A program made the position numbers and the translations under genes. Shown piece after piece: positions 9,056 to 18,782 of a DNA stretch of 64,000 nt; within the stretch, counting starts at the first letter, position 1, and each line of letters begins with the position of its first letter. Below the pieces are notes generated by a model. The model was not told the DNA's origin, searched no databases, and was given only the letters and a program-made list of their open reading frames with translations. The stretch covers positions 1,187,488 through 1,251,487 of the forward strand of contig CP133967.1 of assembly GCA_036251935.1 (NCBI GenBank), given 5' to 3'. Source of the stretch: Orbaceae bacterium lpD04 (GTDB lineage: Bacteria; Pseudomonadota; Gammaproteobacteria; Enterobacterales; Orbaceae).

Positions 9056-10315
9056 TTAATTATTCTCATCTTGATTGGCTAATTTTTCTAGCGTTTTGGT
9101 TAATAGCGTTGCACCTAGAGTAATGTCTTCTTGTGAACTATATTCATCTTTATGGTGGCTAATTCCGGCTTTAGACGGAATAAAAATCATGGCCGATGGG
9201 CATTTTTTAGCCATATACATCGCATCATGACCCGCCCCACTCAACATATCGAGATATTTTATCTGTTCATTTTGGCATATTTCGCTAATTATTTGGCATA
9301 TTGTTTGATTTAACTTAACGGGGTGTTCTTGTGATAAGTTATCGACTTTAATATCGATATTTTGGGTTATTTTTATGCTTTCAATGATCGTTGTTAATCC
9401 TTGTGCCACACGGTTAATACTGGTTAAGTCAATACCGCGAATATCAACATAAAAGCGAACGTGACCTGGGATAACATTCATTGCATTAGGGTACACATTA
9501 AGTTTACCAATGGTTGCAACCGTACCTAAGTAAGCCTCATTATTGGCAGCGGTATTGACGGCGGTAATGATTAAAGCTGCTGTAACAAGCGCATCTTGCC
9601 GCTGACCCATTGGCGTTGCGCCTGAGTGATCGGCTTGGCCATAAACATCAACTTGAAAACGTGTTGGTGCGGCAATAGCACTTACGATCCCAATTTGTCT
9701 ATTTGCTGCCTCAAGGCATTTACCTTGTTCAATATGCAGTTCAACAAAAGTGCCATAGGCATCATCGCTAAGTTCTGCTTGCGAGAGTTTTGCACTTTGA
9801 TAACCGGCTTCATCTATCGCTTGATAGATGGTTTTACCTTGATGATCTTTCGCTTTCAACCATTTTATCTGGTCAATGCTACCCGTTAATATTTTACTGC
9901 CAATACACGAAATTCCGAAGCGGCTTGACTCTTCACAGCGAAATATAATTAATGTTAATGAGCGCGTTAATTGTTGAGGCTTAAATTGGGTTAACGCATA
10001 CAAGCCAGCAACAACGCCTAAAATGCCGTCATATTTGCCACCATTTGGCACCGTATCAAGATGTGATCCGGTTGCGATTGCGGGCAACGTTTGATTTTTT
10101 CCTAATAATGTAATAAAAACATTACCAACATCATCTTGCTGGCAGGTAAGGGCATATTGCTTAGCGAGCTTGATAATATATTGATGGGCAAGCTCATCAT
10201 TTTGGCTATAGGCAAAGCGCGTCATACCATCATGTGCAATTGAATCACTATAGGTGGTTAATTTTTCGATGATGGCGAGCAGATCACTAAAGGATAATTT
10301 TTTTATTATATTCAT
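9056..10315 (-). CDS. M20-family N-carbamoyl-amino-acid amidohydrolase (HyuC/AllC-like)
   Basis: A binuclear-metal amidase of the group that removes the carbamoyl (ureido) group from N-carbamoyl amino acids, allantoate or ureidopropionate. Metal-ligand motifs are in order: GSHLDTVPNGGKYDG near 80, the Glu pair CEESSRFG near 127, HIEQG near 192 and AGHDAMYM near 382. The 419 residues fit the AllC/HyuC group. No other allantoin genes are near. Coupling to pyrK and pyrD suggests the substrate is N-carbamoyl-L-aspartate, which would make it a ureidosuccinase; this is inference from context. Substrate specificity cannot be read from the sequence by eye. Confidence 0.85.
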   Translation of the reverse strand: MNIIKKLSFSDLLAIIEKLTTYSDSIAHDGMTRFAYSQNDELAHQYIIKLAKQYALTCQQDDVGNVFITLLGKNQTLPAIATGSHLDTVPNGGKYDGILGVVAGLYALTQFKPQQLTRSLTLIIFRCEESSRFGISCIGSKILTGSIDQIKWLKAKDHQGKTIYQAIDEAGYQSAKLSQAELSDDAYGTFVELHIEQGKCLEAANRQIGIVSAIAAPTRFQVDVYGQADHSGATPMGQRQDALVTAALIITAVNTAANNEAYLGTVATIGKLNVYPNAMNVIPGHVRFYVDIRGIDLTSINRVAQGLTTIIESIKITQNIDIKVDNLSQEHPVKLNQTICQIISEICQNEQIKYLDMLSGAGHDAMYMAKKCPSAMIFIPSKAGISHHKDEYSSQEDITLGATLLTKTLEKLANQDENN

Positions 10316-10669
10316 ATTATTGTCTGAGCATTAGCGAGTAAGAATGTCTCAAAAATAAGATTATAGCAAAACGACCTGTATTTTCAAATTTTTATAAAAA
10401 TAAAAATCGCATAATATCAGATAGTTATATTGAAATAAGAAATAGTAATATCAGCGTTAATTTTATAATAATCTCATTTTTTGGATTTAACGAAAGCTGA
10501 TTAGTTATATGTAAGGCTATTTTTATATTAAAAGTAGGGTTACGATAAGTTTTGAACGAGAATTATGTTAGTTAGAATGCAAAGTAAGGCCAAAACTAAT
10601 TAATAGCATAAAGCGCTAGCAAAGTATATTTGCATAGGCTCTGCGGCGCAAAAGGGATTTGATAGATAA
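10316..10669. other. AT-rich intergenic region upstream of the amidohydrolase-pyrK-pyrD operon
   Basis: Expected to hold the operon promoter, read leftwards. I see runs of A and T but no clear promoter pair, riboswitch or small gene. A short GC-richer patch at about 10635-10660 has no convincing fold. Confidence 0.3.
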
Positions 10670-10708
10670 AAGCCTAACCATTAATCGATAAACTATACGG
10701 TTAGGCTT
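10670..10708 (-). terminator. pssA terminator
   Basis: AAGCCTAACC (10670-10679) and GGTTAGGCTT (10699-10708) form a perfect 10-bp stem just after the pssA stop. In the minus direction the stem is followed by TTTT. Confidence 0.75.
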
Positions 10709-10721
10709 TATTGTTATTGAT

Positions 10722-12101
10722 TTATAGCAATCGTTTAATAATTTTATCGATTTTGATGCGACTTAATCGATTAATTAATTTATGTACCTGTTTAGGGTAA
10801 AACTGGCTGGCTTGAATTTGTTGAAAGTGATTAATCAGCTGGGTTTTTTCCCGGATGGTATTTAGCTCTTTGACAAATTTATCGCGTAATTCGCCATTAG
10901 GATCATGAACTAAAATACCATTTTCAAGATCGAGTCGCCAAGCTCTTGGATTAATATTATTACCCGTATTTAAAACCCAATTATCATCAACCCAAATTCC
11001 TTTAAGGTGATAGCTATGTTCATCATCTTTCCATAACCGAATGATTAATTGTTCTTTATCGACAAATTCTTGTAACCGCTCGACAAATTTACGTAAGTTA
11101 ATTTCGTACAGGTAAGGAAGGCCCCCAATAATGTTAAAGGGTTCATCTTCTGGAATATAAAAATCATTAGCGGTTTTATCACCAATAATAATCTCAATTT
11201 TTTTACCTTTTCTAAGCTGCCGAATAATGTCTTTAATAATGATGGGGGGTAAATTAAAGTAAGGCGTACAAAATACGACTTGTTCTTTCGCTTGGCTGAT
11301 AAGGTGATGAATAACTTGATTAAGTGGATTACCTTTACCTAAGCCAACAATTGGCGTGACACTTAAAATAGTATTATCAGCATTACCTTCAAACTGGTAA
11401 TTAGTTTGGGTTAGATGCTGGCGTAATTCTTTAATTTCAGTCTTAAGCTGTTTACGTGTTTTGTGCTGGCCTTGGTCAAGCCGTTGTACGCCATCAAAAG
11501 TTAAAAAATTATGCTTAATATAATCAACCATACTATTGGTTAAGGTTTTATTGGTAATAATGTGATAGCGATCATAACGGTACTTATCAAGCTTATGTAA
11601 ATAAACGTTATTAATGCTTGCGCCACTATAAAGTAGCGTATCATCAATAATGCTGCCTTTAAGGTGTAACACGCCAAGCACTTCGCGCCGATTGACAGGA
11701 ACGCCATAAACCTCAATATCAACATCAGGATGATTTAATTTCATCTGATGATAATAATCCGCATTTGTCTGCGTTTTAGCCTCGCCCATACGACCACGTT
11801 GCCCGCGGTGCCAATCGACAAAAATTTTGACTTCAATATGAGGGTTATTAATTTTAGCGTCGTAAATTGCTTGTAAGATTTCTTGACCGGCTTCGTCTCG
11901 TTCAAGGTAAAGAGCAATAATATAAATACGCTGAGATGCGTTTTTAATCGATTGTAATAGCGCTAAGCGATATTCTTTCGGCGTGTATAACACCTGATAG
12001 CCATCGGTTGCTTGCTCTATTTTAGCTAATTCATCAAGATATTTTTGATGATTATATTTAATAAATGGAATTTGCATAATAGATTTCAACGTTTTACGCA
12101 T
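10722..12101 (-). CDS. pssA: CDP-diacylglycerol-serine O-phosphatidyltransferase PssA
   Basis: It makes phosphatidylserine from CDP-diacylglycerol and serine, the first committed step to phosphatidylethanolamine, at the cytoplasmic face of the membrane. This is the phospholipase-D-type enzyme of gammaproteobacteria: two HxKxxxxD motifs are present, HLKGSIIDD near 186 and HLKGIWVDD near 376. Blocks such as LVDWHRAQRG-like FVDWHRGQRG and YDRYHIITN follow E. coli PssA end to end (459 against 451 residues). It is single and monocistronic, closed by a strong terminator. The first few residues are variable, so an internal start at residue 9 is possible. Confidence 0.96.
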   Translation of the reverse strand: MRKTLKSIMQIPFIKYNHQKYLDELAKIEQATDGYQVLYTPKEYRLALLQSIKNASQRIYIIALYLERDEAGQEILQAIYDAKINNPHIEVKIFVDWHRGQRGRMGEAKTQTNADYYHQMKLNHPDVDIEVYGVPVNRREVLGVLHLKGSIIDDTLLYSGASINNVYLHKLDKYRYDRYHIITNKTLTNSMVDYIKHNFLTFDGVQRLDQGQHKTRKQLKTEIKELRQHLTQTNYQFEGNADNTILSVTPIVGLGKGNPLNQVIHHLISQAKEQVVFCTPYFNLPPIIIKDIIRQLRKGKKIEIIIGDKTANDFYIPEDEPFNIIGGLPYLYEINLRKFVERLQEFVDKEQLIIRLWKDDEHSYHLKGIWVDDNWVLNTGNNINPRAWRLDLENGILVHDPNGELRDKFVKELNTIREKTQLINHFQQIQASQFYPKQVHKLINRLSRIKIDKIIKRLL

Positions 12102-12680
12102 TGATAAAATACGCTAAGCATAGCACATTTTATCAATTGGGTATATTGCCAAGAAATCTTATATCGCTTGGTATTAACTACATGAAACTAATAACCTTTT
12201 TAAGGTAAAATTTAACGTTATCATTTTAATTGTTGGCATTAACAATAATCAATCATTTCAATTTTATAATGAGCAAATCCTTGTTGTTTATCTAATTTGT
12301 ATCAGAGTAGAAGCTAGTTTTTTATTATATTTAAATTGATGTGATTTTGAGATCTAGATCTCAAAACTGATTTTTTATGTCATATTCAAATCCTACAACA
12401 AAAATTTAACGAGTTTATTTTCATGTTTAAGCGCTATTTATCGCTAAATAAATTATCTACATTGCGATATAGCTCTAGAGGATAAAATTTTTACCTATTC
12501 TTTTCTCTCACTTTTTTATGCTATGATTTAGATTAATAATGCTATCTAGTTAATTAAAATGATGGCTGTTTTTAGTTTAGTTATTCTATTTTCTTATAAA
12601 GATATTCTTTTTCACCATAATTAACTCTGTCGCTTTTTGCTAAAATAGCATTATTGGTCGTTTATTATTTAGGAATAATG
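12102..12680. promoter_or_regulatory. divergent pssA/tcyP intergenic region with a perfect 22-bp palindrome
   Basis: Must contain the pssA promoter (leftward) and the tcyP promoter (rightward). The clearest element is a perfect 22-base palindrome at 12345-12366 centred on GATCTAGATC. It lacks a loop and a T tail, so it looks more like a binding site than a terminator. No small gene is convincing here. Confidence 0.4.
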
Positions 12681-14048
12681 ATGTTTATTTATTTAAATCT
12701 TATCGCGTTTATGTTGTGCCTATTTGGCTTAATTTATTTTCACGTCCACTTTAAAAGTTGGAGCTTATCACGTAAAGTTTTTATTGCTTTAGTTGTAGGG
12801 GTGCTATTTGGTGTCACATTACAATTAGCTTATAGCGGCAGCGAGCAAGGGATTATTGATAACTCCGTTGCTTGGTTTAATATTGTGGGTAATGGTTATG
12901 TGAAACTATTACAAATGGTGGTTATGCCATTAATTTTGATGTCGATTTTAAGTGCGGTATCAAAGCTTCATAATGCGTCGTCTTTAGGTAAAACAAGTGG
13001 ATCTGTGATCTCGATTTTACTACTAACCACTTTGATTTCAGCTATTGTCGCTATTGTTATTTCATTAGTATTTAACCTTTCAGCCGAGGGCCTTGCATCA
13101 GGTGTTCAAGAACAAACAAGAGCTTTAAAATTACAGGAAATCCAAAATAATACATTGGGTAATTTAAGTGCGCCAGATATGATTTTAGCTTTTTTACCGA
13201 GCAATCCGTTTCAAGACTTAGCTGGTTTAAGGCAAACATCAATTATTGGTGTGGTTATTTTTTCAGTTTTCCTCGGTATTGCAGCGCTTAAATTAGTTAA
13301 TGATAATCCAGAACAAGGCAACAAACTAATAGCAGGTATTGATACCGTGCAGCAGTGGGTTATGAAGTTAGTTAGACTTGTGATCCAATTAACGCCTTAT
13401 GGTGTTTTTGCTTTGATGATTAAGATGTCTGCAACATCTGATGCTAAAAGTATTATCTCATTAGGTTTATTTATTATTGCCTCGTATGTGGCGTTAGCAA
13501 TTATGTTTGTTGTTCACGGCATTTTAGTTAGTTTGTCTGGCGAATCATTTTTGGGCTATTTTAAAAAGATTATGCCAATGATGGCTTTTGCTTTTACCAG
13601 TCGTTCAAGTGCAGCATCTATACCTATGAATATTCAAACTCAAGAAAAGCGTTTTGGCGTTGCAAATAGTATTGCCAGTTTTTCAGCGTCGTTTGGTGCA
13701 ACGATAGGGCAAAACGGCTGCGCGGGGATTTATCCGGCTATGTTAGCGATGATGATAGCCCCGACAGTTGGCGTTGAATTAAACTTACATTTTATGATTA
13801 TGCTCGTTTTTGTTGTAACTATTAGCTCAATTGGCGTTGCAGGTGTTGGCGGCGGCGCGACGTATGCGGCTTTAATTGTTCTTCCTATGGTTGGTTTACC
13901 CATTGAAATTGTTGCCTTATTAATTTCAATTGAGCCAATTATTGATATGGGACGAACAGCTTTAAATGTGAGTGGCTCAATGACAGCGGGTATTGTTACC
14001 AGCCACCTTTTAAAGCAGACAGATAAATCACAAATAGAAGACGAATAA
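12681..14048 (+). CDS. tcyP: L-cystine symporter TcyP (YdjN)
   Basis: A dicarboxylate/amino-acid:cation symporter (DAACS) family membrane protein importing L-cystine. Family signatures include [15 protein letters not shown] near residue 70, [11 protein letters not shown] near 310 and a Gly-rich [14 protein letters not shown] near 385, all matching E. coli TcyP. I chose the second of two adjacent ATGs (12681): AGGA at 12671 is six bases upstream, and the distance from this Met to the conserved Trp-Ser-Leu is the same as in the E. coli protein. That gives 455 residues. A hairpin terminator follows. Confidence 0.93.
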   Translation: MFIYLNLIAFMLCLFGLIYFHVHFKSWSLSRKVFIALVVGVLFGVTLQLAYSGSEQGIIDNSVAWFNIVGNGYVKLLQMVVMPLILMSILSAVSKLHNASSLGKTSGSVISILLLTTLISAIVAIVISLVFNLSAEGLASGVQEQTRALKLQEIQNNTLGNLSAPDMILAFLPSNPFQDLAGLRQTSIIGVVIFSVFLGIAALKLVNDNPEQGNKLIAGIDTVQQWVMKLVRLVIQLTPYGVFALMIKMSATSDAKSIISLGLFIIASYVALAIMFVVHGILVSLSGESFLGYFKKIMPMMAFAFTSRSSAASIPMNIQTQEKRFGVANSIASFSASFGATIGQNGCAGIYPAMLAMMIAPTVGVELNLHFMIMLVFVVTISSIGVAGVGGGATYAALIVLPMVGLPIEIVALLISIEPIIDMGRTALNVSGSMTAGIVTSHLLKQTDKSQIEDE

Positions 14049-14060
14049 ATGAAATTATTA

Positions 14061-14085
14061 GCCAATATTGTTAAGCAATATTGGC
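14061..14085 (+). terminator. tcyP terminator
   Basis: GCCAATATTG (14061-14070) and CAATATTGGC (14076-14085) make a perfect 10-bp stem with a 5-base loop, followed by a short T-rich stretch. Confidence 0.7.
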
Positions 14086-14252
14086 TTGTTACAACGATAC
14101 CATTTTCATTATTTGTTATGATTGTTACTAACATAGTTATATATCAATAAGTTAGCTTTAATAGTTATTGGTTATTAATGTAATTAAGTATATGTTCAGT
14201 TAACTTTAGTATATAATATCGCCATAGGTAACTTAAAACGATTGGATATACA

Positions 14253-14720
14253 GTGGCTAATGTTTGGCTAGTTAAAGATGAATCTCTCGTTACTAATACG
14301 TTGATTAATCCGGTTGAAATAACTACAAATGACGAAGTTGCTAAGTCTTTTTCGATAAAAAAGATGATAGCAAAAGTTAAATTGCTACCCAGTCATTTAT
14401 CTAATCAAGCACTCTCAAATTTTTTATTTCTTGGTCATTTTCTTCAAAATGAAGAAGTCTCGTTTATTTATTATCGCAATAAAATTTTAAATCTAGCTCG
14501 TTATGCCTATATTTTATTGAAAACTTATATTAATCTGCCAAACCAATTTTTTGTAAAAGCACAATTAATTGAGAATGTATGGCAAGATAATTTAGTGTCA
14601 ATGGGCCGAACAATTGATACTCGTGTTAACATATTTAGACAGAAATTAGCAGCAATCAATTTAGCTTGTGAACAACCGATATTAACTCATCGGGGATTAG
14701 GATACTCATTAAGTATTTAA
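14253..14720 (+). CDS. creB: CreB-type response regulator with most of the receiver domain deleted
   Basis: This 155-residue protein has the complete C-terminal winged-helix DNA-binding domain of an OmpR/PhoB-type regulator (about 75-155, ending THRGLGYSL), closely matching CreB. The N-terminus reads VWLVKDES, like CreB VWLVEDE, but then jumps almost at once to VAKSFSIKKMIAKVKLL, which matches the end of the CreB receiver (VAKPFSPREV). About 75 internal residues, including the phosphoryl-accepting Asp and the Thr/Ser switch residue, are missing in frame. GTG start with GGAT about seven bases upstream. The kinase gene creC follows after 13 bases. It probably binds DNA without phosphorylation control (inference). 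Confidence 0.85.
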   Translation: MANVWLVKDESLVTNTLINPVEITTNDEVAKSFSIKKMIAKVKLLPSHLSNQALSNFLFLGHFLQNEEVSFIYYRNKILNLARYAYILLKTYINLPNQFFVKAQLIENVWQDNLVSMGRTIDTRVNIFRQKLAAINLACEQPILTHRGLGYSLSI

Positions 14721-14733
14721 GAAGGTATTACGT

Positions 14734-16200
14734 ATGCGTCTTAGTTTACAATTATTATTAGGTTATGTTTTAATCGCTATTTTGGCGTGTTATTTGGTTT
14801 TTACTATCTTTTTAAAAGAAGTAAAACCAACGGTTCGCCATGCAACTGAGGAGATGTTAGTTGATACTGCATCACTTTTAGCAAACATTGTTTCTCAAGA
14901 TTTGGCAGTGTTAGGTGATGTTAAACGTAGCTCAGTGATACAAGCATTAAATAACATTAATCAATCTCCTATTAACGCTAATATCAATGGTATGATCAAA
15001 AATAAGCTCGCTTATCGCGTTTATATCACTGATAAAAAAGGAATTGTTGTTTTTGATTCTGATAAGATGGATGAAGGTAAAGATTATTCGCGCTGGAATG
15101 ATGTTTATCTTACCTTAAAAGGTCAGTATGGTGCTCGTATAACTAAAATGAATCCTGATGAACCAAGTAGTTCGGTGATGTATGTTGCTGCTCCAATTAA
15201 TGTTAATAGTGAACTTGTCGGTGTTTTGACCGTATCTAAGCCAAATCAGGCAATGTCTGAAATTATTGATAAAGGTGAGCAACGCATTTTATTAGGTGGA
15301 ATGATTTTAATTATTGTTGCGCTACTAATTGGTATTTTCATGATTTTGTGGGTTAACTATTCAATTAAGAAATTAGTGGGCTATGCAAATCAAATATCAA
15401 ATCGTGAAAATGCAGCGCTACCTAAATTAGCTTCGCCTGAACTTAGAACACTCGCTAGTGCATTAGAAGATATGCGCACAAAACTTGATGGTAAAGACTA
15501 TATTGAAAAGTATGTTCACACTTTAGCTCACGAATTGAAAAGCCCGTTATCCTCCATTCGCGCAGCAACTGAAATATTACAAGATGCGAGTGATAAGTTT
15601 CTATCTATGTCAAATGACTTTACTAAATTACAAAAAACACAGAATCGTTTTCTAACAAATATCGATCAGCAAACCGAACGAATGAGTATTTTGATTGAAC
15701 GAATGTTACAGTTAGCTCGATTAGAAAGTCGCGCGGGTGTTAATTTTCAAGTACTTAATATGCGCCATATTATTGATGAGGTTATTGAAAGTCAAACCAT
15801 TGAAGCACAGTCATTAGGTATTGAGCTTGTGATTCATAAAAATGATGAAATAACGGTTTCAGGCGATAAGTTTTTACTTATTCAAGCACTCACTAATTTA
15901 TTAAGTAATGCATTAGATTTTACGCCATCAGGTGGCACAGTTGAATTAACGGCAACAGTTAAAACGGGTTATTACATTGTTGAAATTAAAGATAGCGGTA
16001 GTGGTATTCCTGAGTATGCAATCAACCGAATTTATGAACGGTTTTACTCATTACCTCGGCCAGATAAAGGTAAAAGTAGTGGGCTGGGATTAGCATTTGT
16101 TAAAGAGGTCGCAATTGTTCATAATGGTAAAATTAGCGTTGTAAATAGAACCGATGGTCAAGGCGCAGTTGCCACATTAATGATTAAAATTTCTTCCTAA
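14734..16200 (+). CDS. creC: sensor histidine kinase CreC
   Basis: An inner-membrane sensor kinase, in E. coli the partner of CreB in the carbon-source-responsive Cre system. Residues 1-28 form the first membrane segment. A periplasmic sensor region carries SRWNDVYLTLKGQYGAR and SSVMYVAAPI, nearly as in E. coli CreC. A second membrane segment (about 188-212), HAMP-like linker, H box HTLAHELKSPLSSIR near 265 and ATPase boxes NLLSNALDFTP, DSGSGIPEYAI and SSGLGLAFVKEV follow. At 488 residues it is full length and every catalytic box is present. This contrasts with the degenerate CreB encoded 13 bases upstream. creA and creD are absent nearby. Confidence 0.95.
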   Translation: MRLSLQLLLGYVLIAILACYLVFTIFLKEVKPTVRHATEEMLVDTASLLANIVSQDLAVLGDVKRSSVIQALNNINQSPINANINGMIKNKLAYRVYITDKKGIVVFDSDKMDEGKDYSRWNDVYLTLKGQYGARITKMNPDEPSSSVMYVAAPINVNSELVGVLTVSKPNQAMSEIIDKGEQRILLGGMILIIVALLIGIFMILWVNYSIKKLVGYANQISNRENAALPKLASPELRTLASALEDMRTKLDGKDYIEKYVHTLAHELKSPLSSIRAATEILQDASDKFLSMSNDFTKLQKTQNRFLTNIDQQTERMSILIERMLQLARLESRAGVNFQVLNMRHIIDEVIESQTIEAQSLGIELVIHKNDEITVSGDKFLLIQALTNLLSNALDFTPSGGTVELTATVKTGYYIVEIKDSGSGIPEYAINRIYERFYSLPRPDKGKSSGLGLAFVKEVAIVHNGKISVVNRTDGQGAVATLMIKISS

Positions 16201-16217
16201 CTAGCAAGGTTATTGTA

Positions 16218-16910
16218 ATGATTAAAAAAGGATTATTATTTACTGTTTTATTGCTAAATCTAATTATTGTTGGGTCAGTATCTGCCAAGAGTAAAGAGTG
16301 TTTAGTTAAGCCTTCGTACGATATTGTTATTGATAATAATTTTGTGCAAATTACCAATTCTCTAAATAGCTTAATAATACAACCTAATGGCACGATGATG
16401 CTAAATAATAATAAGATTGACACAAAACCCGCTATTTTAATCGAAGCAAAGCAGTTTCAAACATATTTGCGCCAACAGTTACCGACCTTTGAAATGCAAG
16501 CTCATAGTGAACTTATTGGTGTTCGTACGGTTTTTGAAAAAGCAATTCGTGATAGACTCGGTAATGATAGTGAGTTGCTTAACAATTTAAATAGCTTATA
16601 TGTACAATTAGTCGGTTTGTTAAGTAAAGCGATCACGACTAAAGGTAATGTTACTTATTTTTATTACCAACCTTTTAATAATTTGAAAAAGGATGGTGAG
16701 GTAATCGGTAAAAAAGTATTCTATAAAATTATCGGTGATAGCATTTTTAGTTTTAATGTGTTTAAGAATTATTCTGCAATTAAAAAAATTGCTAAACAAG
16801 AGTGGAAAGAACAAAAAACAATTTTAAAAGAATTTGATGATGATGTATGTGTATTAATTACTAATATTGATGATAAGTACAATCATTTAATGATTGGTGT
16901 TAGCTTTTAA
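16218..16910 (+). CDS. DUF2884/YggN-like periplasmic protein
   Basis: A 230-residue exported protein with a signal peptide (hydrophobic 4-22, cleavage probably after VSAKS or SVSA). Pattern matches to E. coli YggN are the early Cys, LIIQPNGTMMLNNNKI, the central coiled stretch and a late Cys in DDDVCVL; these two Cys may form a disulfide. The function of the family is not known. It follows creC after 17 bases with an AAGG ribosome binding site, so it is probably in the same transcript, in the place where E. coli has creD. Confidence 0.7.
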   Translation: MIKKGLLFTVLLLNLIIVGSVSAKSKECLVKPSYDIVIDNNFVQITNSLNSLIIQPNGTMMLNNNKIDTKPAILIEAKQFQTYLRQQLPTFEMQAHSELIGVRTVFEKAIRDRLGNDSELLNNLNSLYVQLVGLLSKAITTKGNVTYFYYQPFNNLKKDGEVIGKKVFYKIIGDSIFSFNVFKNYSAIKKIAKQEWKEQKTILKEFDDDVCVLITNIDDKYNHLMIGVSF

Positions 16911-16995
16911 ACTAACATATAACGTGTAATTTAACGATTAATCATTACTCTATCAGGTAATCATTTTCCATATAAAAATATAATAAGGATAGGAT

Positions 16996-17742
16996 ATGAG
17001 TGAATATTACACACTTTTTTCTAAGTATCTCAATATATCTGAAGTTATTTGTGGTGGCATTAAATTTGGCTTATTAGGCTTTGTTATCGCACTAGTCATT
17101 CTGATTTTTTTCCGTAAAACTGTATTAATTCAGCGCCGTAATTTGGTTTTAACCTATATTTCTCGTAGTTATTTTATCTTTATTCCGGTAATTTGCTTAT
17201 TATTGGGCGGCTGTTATGGCGCTATTATGTCTGCGCAAAAACAAGTTATCGGTAAACTTCCACTTTATCAAACAACGGCTCAGCAATTTGTTAAGCAAAA
17301 TCTAAATATTGATATTAATATTAACAAAAAAATCTTTACCAATAAAAGTTTAGATAATGTGGTTGATGATACATTTAGCAATATCAAAAAAAATGTATTG
17401 GCAAAGTTAAAATTGACGCCGCAGCATGATCAGCAACAAATTCAAAGATTTATGCTAGAGTCCTTAGATTCACCGTCGGGAATTAGCTATATTAAGTCAA
17501 AATTAAAAGAGCAGCTTTCAACGGTAAGTGGCATAAAGCGGCAAGTGGTTAATAAAGTGTTTGACGTTAAGCTTTCTTCATTATTAACTGGCGATATGAT
17601 TATTGAAATTATGGCTTTGCATCTTACTCTAGCGGTAAAGAGTATCTTGCTTAAATTAATGATTATCTGGGCTATTTTGTTAGTTATTCCGTTAGCCGAA
17701 ACTATATTTGCCTATTTTTACCATAAAAGACAAATGCAATAA
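16996..17742 (+). CDS. uncharacterised inner-membrane protein
   Basis: I do not recognise this 248-residue protein. It has membrane segments at about 21-41 and 58-82, a soluble Lys/Asn-rich domain (about 85-205, probably periplasmic) with helical character, and a third segment at about 212-240. The start is well set by a double GGAT ribosome binding site. It lies 85 bases after the yggN-like gene on the same strand and could belong to the creB-creC transcript. It is too short and differently arranged to be CreD. Confidence 0.6.
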   Translation: MSEYYTLFSKYLNISEVICGGIKFGLLGFVIALVILIFFRKTVLIQRRNLVLTYISRSYFIFIPVICLLLGGCYGAIMSAQKQVIGKLPLYQTTAQQFVKQNLNIDININKKIFTNKSLDNVVDDTFSNIKKNVLAKLKLTPQHDQQQIQRFMLESLDSPSGISYIKSKLKEQLSTVSGIKRQVVNKVFDVKLSSLLTGDMIIEIMALHLTLAVKSILLKLMIIWAILLVIPLAETIFAYFYHKRQMQ

Positions 17743-17863
17743 AAGGCAAATTCATCTTGCACAGCCTTAACACTTAATTACATATTAATAAGCGGGATTA
17801 ATAGACATCATTTGTAACATCTGCGAGAATATCTGCTTTGTGTCAGTACACGAGGTAAAATAG

Positions 17864-18715
17864 ATGACGGCAACGATTATTGACGGTAAATCAATTTCTC
17901 AAAAAATTAGGAATGATATTGCGGATCAAGTACGGCAAAGAAAAATAGATGGCGCTAGAGCGCCAGGACTTGCGGTTATTCAAGTCGGCTCAGATCCTGC
18001 ATCAAAAATTTATGTTAAAAATAAACAAAAAGCATGTGATGAAGTTGGTTTTGTTTCTTTTGCTTATGATTTCCCATCATCAACAACAGAGCAGTTACTT
18101 GATTTAATCGATACTTTAAATCAGCAACCTGATGTTGATGGCATTTTAGTTCAGCTACCTTTACCTAATAATATTGATAAAACCAAAGTATTAGAACGCA
18201 TCGATCCTAAAAAGGATGTTGATGGCTTTCACCCTTTTAATATTGGTCGTTTATTGCAGCGCGAGCCTATTTTAAGGCCTTGTACTCCTTATGGTGTGGT
18301 TAAAATGCTTGAGTCGACTGGCGTTAAACTCTCAGGCCTTAATGCTGTGGTTGTTGGCGCATCAAGTATTGTCGGGCGTCCTATGGCATTAGAGCTTTTA
18401 TTGCTAGGTTGCACAACGACAATTACCCATAGCCAAACTACTGACCTTGCTGAGCATGTTAAACGTGCCGATATTATTGTAGCAGGCGTTGGTATTGCTA
18501 ATTTTGTTAAGGGTGAATGGATTAAAGAAGGGGCAATCGTTATTGATGTGGGGATTAACCGTTTAGCTGATGGTAAATTGGCTGGTGACGTTGAGTTTGA
18601 CGAAGCGGTTAAACGAGCTGGTTTTATCACCCCTGTACCCGGCGGAGTTGGCCCGATGACGGTCGCTATGTTGATGCAAAATACACTCGTTGCGTGCGAA
18701 AGATTTAATTTGTAA
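17864..18715 (+). CDS. folD: methylenetetrahydrofolate dehydrogenase/cyclohydrolase FolD
   Basis: A bifunctional cytoplasmic enzyme interconverting 5,10-methylene-THF and 10-formyl-THF for one-carbon metabolism. Motifs include [13 protein letters not shown] near 52 with the catalytic Lys, VQLPLPN near 98, DVDGFHPFN near 121, the Rossmann segment [13 protein letters not shown] near 164 and the C-terminal [19 protein letters not shown]. The 283 residues match the usual length of 285-290. It is followed on the same strand by ppiB and lpxH. Confidence 0.97.
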   Translation: MTATIIDGKSISQKIRNDIADQVRQRKIDGARAPGLAVIQVGSDPASKIYVKNKQKACDEVGFVSFAYDFPSSTTEQLLDLIDTLNQQPDVDGILVQLPLPNNIDKTKVLERIDPKKDVDGFHPFNIGRLLQREPILRPCTPYGVVKMLESTGVKLSGLNAVVVGASSIVGRPMALELLLLGCTTTITHSQTTDLAEHVKRADIIVAGVGIANFVKGEWIKEGAIVIDVGINRLADGKLAGDVEFDEAVKRAGFITPVPGGVGPMTVAMLMQNTLVACERFNL

Positions 18716-18782
18716 TATTTATATAATAATATAATTTGATTTATAACATTTAACACAATAAGAAAATTGGAAGGACTGACTT

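Noticed and set aside
13730-14134. Minus-strand open frame of 134 codons over the end of tcyP
   Set aside because: It lies opposite conserved tcyP coding sequence, has no ribosome binding site and a low-complexity product; treated as a shadow.
18289-18756. Minus-strand open frame of 155 codons over folD
   Set aside because: Antisense to conserved FolD motifs with no start signal; a shadow.
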